From the NCBI GenBank assembly GCA_903994795.1, contig CAJEYI010000010.1, positions 1 to 34,049 of the forward strand: a stretch of 34,049 nt of DNA, in the 5' to 3' direction. The stretch comes from an uncultured bacterium. Lineage in GTDB: Bacteria > Patescibacteriota > Minisyncoccia > Phycocordibacterales > Phycocordibacteraceae. Below, piece after piece: positions 27,676 to 34,049 of this stretch; the first letter of the stretch is position 1; the number at the start of each line of letters is the position of its first letter. The position numbers and the translations under genes were made by a program. The notes under the pieces are model-generated. The model saw only the letters and a program-made list of their open reading frames with translations. It did no database searches and was not told the DNA's origin.

Positions 27676-29505
27676 ATGCCTCACACGGAGCCAAAAAAGA
27701 AGCTCACAATCTTCGGTATATTTAGCAAAAAAGTACTCCAGCACCCCTGGCTTTTTTCTGGTGTCATTATTGGCATCATCCTTACAGCTGCCGCAGATCT
27801 TGCCTCACCAATATACCTAAAGAAATTTTTCAACATCCTCACACTGAATCATGCCGACCCAACGGTCGTGCATGGACTACTTATTACACTCTTTATCATT
27901 GCGGTTATCTCGCTATTTGATTGGGCTGCTATGCGTCTTCAATTTTTTAGTACAACGTATTTAGAAACGAGAGTGATGAGTAGCCTATATGCAGATGCCT
28001 TTGAATATCTAATTGGCCACTCGTATGGATTCTTTAGCTCTCAGTTTTCTGGAACTTTGACTCGAAGAATTAGCAAGTATACGAACGCTTTTGAAGGACT
28101 ATGCGACACTGTATTATTGCAATTTGTTCCGACATGTCTTTTCGTGATTGGTGCAGTTATTATTTTATACACCAACAATCATGTGCTTGGAATTATTCTC
28201 GGTGCATGGTCACTATTTTTTATTTCTTTTCAGCTGTATGTGGGAAAACTGCGACAACCTATTCGTGTCGCGCGAGCTGAGGAGGATAGTCGCATGACCG
28301 GAAGTTTGGCTGATGCAATTTCTAATCAATCAACCATTTGGCAGTTCTCCGGTAACAGCTTTGAATTCGCACGATTCAAGGAAGCTGTCCGAAAATGGAG
28401 ATCTGCGACTATGCTTTCCTGGAATACAGACGAAATAATTTGGGCAGTCTTAGGTTTTTTCATTGTGATAATCAACATTTCTATGCTCTATGGAGCTGTG
28501 TACTTCTGGCAAAGAGGTCTTCTCACAATTGGAGACTTTGTACTGATACAGGCATATTTGATTACCACGATTCAACAGCTTATTGGAATCAACCGAAACC
28601 TTAGACGATTCTATGACGGAATTGCAGATGCAACAGAAATGATAGAAATTCTCAATACTCCGCATGAGATAAAAGATGCGCGAGATTCAAGACCGCTTAA
28701 AGTATCTAAGGCGCATATTTCGTTTACAAATGTTGACTTTAGCTTTAATCAAAATCGATCTATTCTCAAAAACTTTAACCTCGACATTTACGGGAGTGAA
28801 AAGGTTGCACTTGTGGGTCCGTCTGGCGCAGGGAAATCAACCATCACACGTTTGCTTCTACGCTTCTATGACACAAAAGGAGGTACTATTACAATCGATG
28901 GACAAAACATCACGGCAGTTACCCAAGAAAGCCTTCGCGATGCAATAGCATTCGTGCCACAAGAACCAATACTTTTCCATCGTTCACTCATGGAAAATAT
29001 TCGCTATGGCAGACGTGACGCGACAGATGAAGAAGTGCTTGAGGCAGCAAAGAAAGCACACTGCCACGAGTTTATTACTGGATTTCCTGAACAATACGAG
29101 ACATTTGTAGGAGAACGAGGAGTGAAGCTTTCTGGAGGTGAGCGCCAGCGCGTCGCAATTGCTCGTGCAATTCTAAAAAACGCTCCGATATTAATTCTCG
29201 ACGAAGCAACATCTAGCTTGGATTCCGAGTCAGAATCATTTATTCAGTCCGCACTTGATGTCTTGATGGAAGGAAAGACCGTGATTACAATTGCACACCG
29301 CCTATCAACAATTATGAAGATGGACAGAATCATTGTTATCGATGCAGGGCATGTGGTTGCATCCGGAACTCACGATCAGCTACTCACAGACGAGAAGGGC
29401 CTTTATCACAAACTATGGAGCATACAGGCAGGCGGGTTTATTACTGAAGAAGATAGTGATAACGAAAATGAGGATGTTAACAATCAAGAAGATGCTGCTG
29501 GTTAG
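27676..29505 (+). CDS. ABC transporter, fused permease/ATP-binding protein (exporter type)
   Basis: Walker A GPSGAGKST, signature KLSGGERQRVAIARAI, Walker B ILILDEATSSLD; N-terminal TM domain. Start corrected to ATG 27676. Confidence 0.95.
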   Translation: MPHTEPKKKLTIFGIFSKKVLQHPWLFSGVIIGIILTAAADLASPIYLKKFFNILTLNHADPTVVHGLLITLFIIAVISLFDWAAMRLQFFSTTYLETRVMSSLYADAFEYLIGHSYGFFSSQFSGTLTRRISKYTNAFEGLCDTVLLQFVPTCLFVIGAVIILYTNNHVLGIILGAWSLFFISFQLYVGKLRQPIRVARAEEDSRMTGSLADAISNQSTIWQFSGNSFEFARFKEAVRKWRSATMLSWNTDEIIWAVLGFFIVIINISMLYGAVYFWQRGLLTIGDFVLIQAYLITTIQQLIGINRNLRRFYDGIADATEMIEILNTPHEIKDARDSRPLKVSKAHISFTNVDFSFNQNRSILKNFNLDIYGSEKVALVGPSGAGKSTITRLLLRFYDTKGGTITIDGQNITAVTQESLRDAIAFVPQEPILFHRSLMENIRYGRRDATDEEVLEAAKKAHCHEFITGFPEQYETFVGERGVKLSGGERQRVAIARAILKNAPILILDEATSSLDSESESFIQSALDVLMEGKTVITIAHRLSTIMKMDRIIVIDAGHVVASGTHDQLLTDEKGLYHKLWSIQAGGFITEEDSDNENEDVNNQEDAAG

Positions 29506-29523
29506 TACGTTATACTAAAGCCA

Positions 29524-29550
29524 ATGCACTTTGAAGATTACGTCATCTGA
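29524..29550 (+). CDS. Putative 8-aa upstream ORF (MHFEDYVI)
   Basis: ATG lies 7 nt after TATACT (29511-29516); stop TGA ends 2 nt before the ATG of the next gene (29553). Confidence 0.45.
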   Translation: MHFEDYVI

Positions 29551-29552
29551 AT

Positions 29553-30080
29553 ATGTTTTTTGCTGAACACAGAAAAAAAATTGCACAGTTTAGTCTAGGA
29601 TTAGTTATATTTGAAAGTTTTATTCATTTATATGACTATTTGTTCTTTCCATTTTCTATCGGATATTGGGGTTATCTATGGGGTGGGGTAATTGCAAGCA
29701 GTATTGCATTACTTATAAATGCAGTGGTATATCTTGCATATGAACACATGAAAATCGATTGGCTACAAGCACGAGCAATTCGACAGCTTGCAGATAAAGA
29801 AAGTAAAAATGCTTTTGAAAAATTCATTACTTGGCACCACAAAGAGAAGGTTACATTGACAGAGAAAATAGTTGGGATAGTTTACTTTGTTTCTCTCACC
29901 CTCGTATTAGATCCTGTAATGATAGCCCTATATCATAGAAAAAGTTTTTTTAAGGGGATGGCAGGCGAGGATTGGATGCTGCTAATTAATAGTACCGTAG
30001 TAGCTTGTATTGTATGGCTACTAATCTGGGAGCCGGGGATTTTCCTTTTAAAATCCGCATACACAATGCTATTGCGTTAA
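29553..30080 (+). CDS. Multi-pass membrane protein, hypothetical
   Basis: 175-aa ORF with several hydrophobic helices. Confidence 0.75.
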   Translation: MFFAEHRKKIAQFSLGLVIFESFIHLYDYLFFPFSIGYWGYLWGGVIASSIALLINAVVYLAYEHMKIDWLQARAIRQLADKESKNAFEKFITWHHKEKVTLTEKIVGIVYFVSLTLVLDPVMIALYHRKSFFKGMAGEDWMLLINSTVVACIVWLLIWEPGIFLLKSAYTMLLR

Positions 30081-30108
30081 TCACAAAGTATGGTACTATA
30101 ATATACAT

Positions 30109-30933
30109 ATGGAAGAAAACGCTTCACAAGTAGATGCAATGCTTTTTGATCATGAAAGATTAAATGCATTTATTTATACACCCCTCGAAACAGCGCTTTC
30201 TGAATTAGTGAAACGCAAGCAAGACACCGAACTCCAATCATATGTTAATGAATTAATTCCTTCTGGAATTCCTAACATAATGAGTGAAAAGCAAAGCGTT
30301 GTAATCTTTAGAAATATTGCCACACCGAACTATGAAGTTACTCGGTTTATGCATATTGCGGTGTCCTTACAAGAATTGCAACCAGTTATTTTTGAATATA
30401 CCCAGGATAAATTTAACAACAGAAACGAATGGAAGTTTTCTTTAGCCAAGGTTCCTTTTTACACCGGTGTAAATAAGAATAATGAGCAACTGTTTGAATA
30501 CCAAAATATAATTGACGTGAACGCAAGCAATAATAAACCAATTAATTCAATTAATACAGTATGGGGTCAAAACTTGGTTGAATTCCATCATGAGTTATTT
30601 AACATGAGCTATCCTGAATACACAAATGTGCCTTATGATCTTTCCGAGTGGCTACATTCAATAGGTCCGGCCGCAAAGGACTACTATAAATCATTCCTAG
30701 CTCTTTTCTTAAAAGATGGAATCTTGTTTGAAAACTTCTTGATTGACGAAAAGGAGTTTGAATTCACAAAAAATATTATTCTCCCAGCTATTCAGGAACT
30801 TGAGAAGGAAACAGGGCACAAGCCACTTATTGTGGCTCTAGAACCGACAGATATAGAAGGAAATAAGTTTTGGCTTTCGCACCCACTCAAGAGAAAAGAG
30901 CTTTTTGCAGAAAAGATGCTACAAAAAAAGTAA
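30109..30933 (+). CDS. Hypothetical protein
   Basis: 274-aa ORF; TATAAT (30097-30102) 6 nt upstream of ATG. Confidence 0.8.
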   Translation: MEENASQVDAMLFDHERLNAFIYTPLETALSELVKRKQDTELQSYVNELIPSGIPNIMSEKQSVVIFRNIATPNYEVTRFMHIAVSLQELQPVIFEYTQDKFNNRNEWKFSLAKVPFYTGVNKNNEQLFEYQNIIDVNASNNKPINSINTVWGQNLVEFHHELFNMSYPEYTNVPYDLSEWLHSIGPAAKDYYKSFLALFLKDGILFENFLIDEKEFEFTKNIILPAIQELEKETGHKPLIVALEPTDIEGNKFWLSHPLKRKELFAEKMLQKK

Positions 30934-30974
30934 CTTGATTAGTCGACACCATCTGGTGATATACTTATTTGCAT

Positions 30975-31331
30975 ATGAGGAGGTCAGGTCCAGGAGTCTT
31001 AATTGGCGGAATTATATTTGGCTTAATTATCATTACCGGCTATCGTTTTTACGAATACGCACTGCAGCGCAACTTTTTACTTCAAGCCAATGTTACTTGT
31101 GATGCTCAGCACAATTCTTGTTTTGTAGCTGACTGCTCTGCAGATACATTAGGTTGCGACACAACGGCATATGAAAAAATTACCATTCTTGCAAGGAATG
31201 CACCCTCCTGCATTGAAGAGCATTCTTGTAAGGAATTTAACTGCGCAAGTTATGGTACGTGCTCAGTTCAATACTGCGCCGCAAACGCGGTCCAAACTGG
31301 TGAAAAATGCATAACCACACAAACTCCATGA
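30975..31331 (+). CDS. Membrane-anchored cysteine-rich protein
   Basis: N-terminal TM (GVLIGGIIFGLIIITGY) followed by a domain with 10 cysteines; TATACT upstream; ATGA overlap with the next gene. Confidence 0.75.
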   Translation: MRRSGPGVLIGGIIFGLIIITGYRFYEYALQRNFLLQANVTCDAQHNSCFVADCSADTLGCDTTAYEKITILARNAPSCIEEHSCKEFNCASYGTCSVQYCAANAVQTGEKCITTQTP

Positions 31332-33031
31332 ACATATTTTCTCACCTCATTCAAGTCGAATACTGTTATAACTATCTAATTAATCAAATTCCAGTTGGAT
31401 TATTAGTGTATTCACATATCCCAACTGCCGTTATCGCCGTAATATTTGGAGGATTTTTATTGTATAAAGTCAGAAACTTAGAAAGTATGACCTTGTTTGT
31501 GGTTTGTGTTAGTTTTGCAATCTGGTGTTTTCTAGATCTTAGCTCCTGGTTTGCTTTCCTTGGATCAAACATCACCATGTTTACATGGTCGCTAGTAGAT
31601 CTATTTGCATTGCTTTTCTTTTTCTTTAGTTATTATTTTCTTTTTACGTTTCTTATGCGGCGAGACCTATTCGCCTGGCAGAAGATTGTGGGTGTACTTT
31701 TTTTATTACCAACAGCTATATCGACTTTATTTGGATACAACCTTCTTTCATTTGACGCAAACCAGTGCCAAGTAAATGAACGAGAGTGGGTGGCACTATA
31801 TCCATATTTTGTTGAGGGGGTAATTGTGCTGGCAGTATTAGTGCTTGCATTTATATGTATCAGAAAGGCAACAACACAGAGACAACGTACTGAGGCACTG
31901 CTTGCTAGCACAGGAGTCTTTTTATTTTTGTTTTTCTTTTTCTTAAGCACGTTAGGAGTAAATGTGCTCGTAAATTACTTCGACATTAGCACATATGCTT
32001 ATAATTTTGAGATTTACGGATTGTTTGGTATGCCGATTCTCCTTATATATCTTGGCTATTTAATTGTGAAATATAATGAGTTTAATTTAAAAATCTTTGG
32101 AACTGAAGCCTTAGTTTTTGCACTCCTTGCATTAATTGCTTCAGAATTTGCATTTGTAAATACAGTTACTAATAGAATTCTTATTTCAATCACACTTGTG
32201 TTAACAGCTGCAATTGGATACATCCTTGTCAAAAGTGTTCAAAAGGAAATTGAACAACGAATGAATATTCAGCAGCTCGCATCCAACCTTCAAAATGCAA
32301 ACAAGCAGCAAATCGTCCTTATACACTTCATTACGCACCAGATTAAGGGTTACTTAACAAAATCACGAAATATCTTTTCAATGGCACTTGAAGGGGACTT
32401 TGGGAAATTACCTGACGCATTCCTCCCACTTGCAACTGAAGGTCTAAGCTCGGCAACAAATGGTGTTAATACTGTTCAAGAAATTCTTAATGCGTCAAAC
32501 CTAAAAAGTGGAGCTGTTAGCTACATATTTAAATCATTTAATCTTACAGAACTTATTCAAAAAATTATTTCTGAATTAATGCCGGCAGCAACCAAGAAAG
32601 GGCTTTCGTTAGTATGTAATTCAGAAAACGCAGTCCAACAAGTTATTGGAGATGAGGCACAACTTTATAACGCATTTAAGAACCTTATTGATAACTCAAT
32701 CAAATATACCCCATCCGGTTCTGTCACAATAAATCTTGAGTCGAAACCCGACAAAGTGATTTTTACCATAAAAGATACTGGGGTAGGAATTACAGCAGAG
32801 GACATGTCACACTTATTCACAGAAGGGGGTCATGGAAAGGATTCGGTTAAAGTAAATACTGAAAGTACTGGATTTGGACTATATATAGTAAAGAACATCA
32901 TTGATGCGCATCATGGAAAAATCTGGGCTGAATCAGAAGGATCAGGAAAGGGATCAACATTTACAATTGAACTTTCACTCACCGATGTCGCTCCCACTGC
33001 TCCTGAAATCAATTCCGAAGTTTCCAAATAG
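31328..33031 (+). CDS. Multi-TM (7TM-like) sensor histidine kinase
   Basis: H-box-like LIHFITHQIKGYLTKSRN; N-box FKNLIDNSIKYTPSG; G boxes DTGVGI and GFGLYIVKNII. Start at 31328. Confidence 0.9.
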   Translation: MNIFSHLIQVEYCYNYLINQIPVGLLVYSHIPTAVIAVIFGGFLLYKVRNLESMTLFVVCVSFAIWCFLDLSSWFAFLGSNITMFTWSLVDLFALLFFFFSYYFLFTFLMRRDLFAWQKIVGVLFLLPTAISTLFGYNLLSFDANQCQVNEREWVALYPYFVEGVIVLAVLVLAFICIRKATTQRQRTEALLASTGVFLFLFFFFLSTLGVNVLVNYFDISTYAYNFEIYGLFGMPILLIYLGYLIVKYNEFNLKIFGTEALVFALLALIASEFAFVNTVTNRILISITLVLTAAIGYILVKSVQKEIEQRMNIQQLASNLQNANKQQIVLIHFITHQIKGYLTKSRNIFSMALEGDFGKLPDAFLPLATEGLSSATNGVNTVQEILNASNLKSGAVSYIFKSFNLTELIQKIISELMPAATKKGLSLVCNSENAVQQVIGDEAQLYNAFKNLIDNSIKYTPSGSVTINLESKPDKVIFTIKDTGVGITAEDMSHLFTEGGHGKDSVKVNTESTGFGLYIVKNIIDAHHGKIWAESEGSGKGSTFTIELSLTDVAPTAPEINSEVSK

Positions 33032-33057
33032 TCCTTTGCAGGGTTTATACATGAAAC

Positions 33058-33085
33058 GGGCCCCCTGTACTTAAACAGAGGACCC
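33058..33085. terminator. Possible terminator between convergent genes
   Basis: gggccccctgt acttaa acagaggaccc, imperfect 11-bp stem with two mismatches. Confidence 0.35.
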
Positions 33086-33118
33086 ATCGCACAGAATGAT
33101 CATACTTGTTGGGTGCCC

Positions 33119-33904
33119 TCAGAAGCTTTTCGCGATAGCAATAGCGACTGTGGCGGGCGCAGAATTGTTTACCTGCACACGGACATAGATTGTCCATGTT
33201 TCCGATAATGTATACGCGATTTCAGTATTCGCGTAGACGACTTCATGACACTCGTCACGAGTCAGCCGCGCATCCTCACGGATGCAGTGACTGTAGGCAC
33301 TCTCGAACGAGAGAGCGACCTTCTCGCCAAGAGAGTCTTTCAGCCTTATTCCTACGAGAGCATAAGCTTTTGATGGCTCATACCCCGACCCGACCCATTG
33401 CCCGAAAGCAAAAAGTGGCGCAGCTGTCACTTTGCCACTCTTCCCAAGAGCGAACTCTCGAGAAACTTCGGCATAGAGGTTCGTCACATGCCCGTCATCG
33501 ACCCACCATTCACCGACGGTGGCATCGATTTTGAGTTCTCCGATAGAGGTTTTAAGGATCCTATCGAAGTACGCGTTTATCTCCTGCTCCTGTCCGGACT
33601 GATCCGGCGACGCAAAGACAACCGCCTCGAGAGTAACATCTTCGTAACTTGCATACGCAACTGTGCGCGAGACATTCGCGCGCACAGTATCCCCGGTTGC
33701 AGGGTAAACATACATCGAAGAGTCTTGCTCCTCGATATGGACGCTTACCTTGTCGGGAGCAGGAATCATGGGGACCCCGGCTTCCGACACCACAACGGCC
33801 GCGGGCAGTGAGTCGTGAGAATTACCATTGTCGGAAGCAAAAGCGCTTCCAACCGGAAATGAAGACATGATGCCGCAAAGAACGGCCAACAAGAACGTGC
33901 GCAT
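33119..33904 (-). CDS. Secreted hypothetical protein
   Basis: Signal peptide MRTFLLAVLCGIMSSFPVGSAFA; 261-aa ORF; AAAGG Shine-Dalgarno-like motif upstream; TTGACT-17-TATATT promoter on the minus strand. Confidence 0.8.
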   Translation of the reverse strand: MRTFLLAVLCGIMSSFPVGSAFASDNGNSHDSLPAAVVVSEAGVPMIPAPDKVSVHIEEQDSSMYVYPATGDTVRANVSRTVAYASYEDVTLEAVVFASPDQSGQEQEINAYFDRILKTSIGELKIDATVGEWWVDDGHVTNLYAEVSREFALGKSGKVTAAPLFAFGQWVGSGYEPSKAYALVGIRLKDSLGEKVALSFESAYSHCIREDARLTRDECHEVVYANTEIAYTLSETWTIYVRVQVNNSAPATVAIAIAKSF

Positions 33905-33997
33905 TTGTTTGACCTTTCTCTGCGCTGTGGCAAATTGCCACGGTTGGTTTCGTTACATAATATACTACAATTAGTAGTAAAAGTCAATGTCTACAAG

Positions 33998-34049
33998 GGT
34001 ACATTCAACTCTCAATTGCACCACTCCAGATTTCTAAAGGTGTCCTGTA
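33998..34049 (-). repeat. 52-bp terminal inverted repeat, right copy
   Basis: Exact reverse complement of 3-54; lies at the extreme right end of the window. Confidence 0.97.

Noticed and set aside
33190-33870. Plus-strand ORFs (114, 137 and 73 aa) opposite the terminal gene
   Set aside because: Arg/His/Ser-rich shadow frames; the minus strand has a signal peptide, SD-like motif and promoter.
1-34049. Transposon interpretation of the 52-bp inverted repeats
   Set aside because: No transposase, recombinase or integrase was seen in the window, and the enclosed genes are core housekeeping genes.
1-34049. CRISPR arrays, rRNA genes, toxin-antitoxin pairs, prophage
   Set aside because: No regularly spaced direct repeats, rRNA motifs or recognisable TA/phage modules; the baseplate J-like protein is a single membrane-anchored gene common in this lineage.

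Overview
The window reads as a chromosomal segment of a reduced-genome bacterium, most likely Patescibacteria/CPR of the Parcubacteria lineage (inferred from gene content and protein style). It is densely coding, almost entirely on the + strand. Recognisable blocks: a sigma-70 region 4/HARE-HTH-like regulator; mnmA - ATP-cone/PD-(D/E)XK-like nuclease - MGMT-like - ung; three lineage-specific hypotheticals; paired M16 peptidases; a short alaS; PilM/FtsA-like and baseplate-J-like proteins; infA-rpmJ-rpsM-rpsK-rpsD-rpoA-rplQ-rplM-rpsI; glmS (-); trhO; a DUF6624-like protein; grpE - (RNA locus) - dnaK - Tyr-rich secreted protein - dnaJ; an ABC exporter; several membrane or secreted hypotheticals; a 7TM-like histidine kinase; and a terminal minus-strand secreted protein. 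Best candidates for something undescribed: (1) between grpE and dnaK, a 70-nt tRNA-like cloverleaf ending in CCA (23077-23146), followed by a small RNA with its own promoter and terminator (about 23190-23266). The small RNA carries segments complementary to the D-like, anticodon-like and T-arm parts of the tRNA-like RNA, in permuted order. (2) A perfect 52-bp inverted repeat at the two window ends, in both cases exactly 10 bp upstream of a -35 box. (3) Pervasive leaderless promoters (TATACT, 6-7 nt, ATG), including one that drives an 8-codon uORF. (4) Perfect GC-rich hairpins inside four consecutive coding genes. Everything was read by eye; no searches or folding programs were run.
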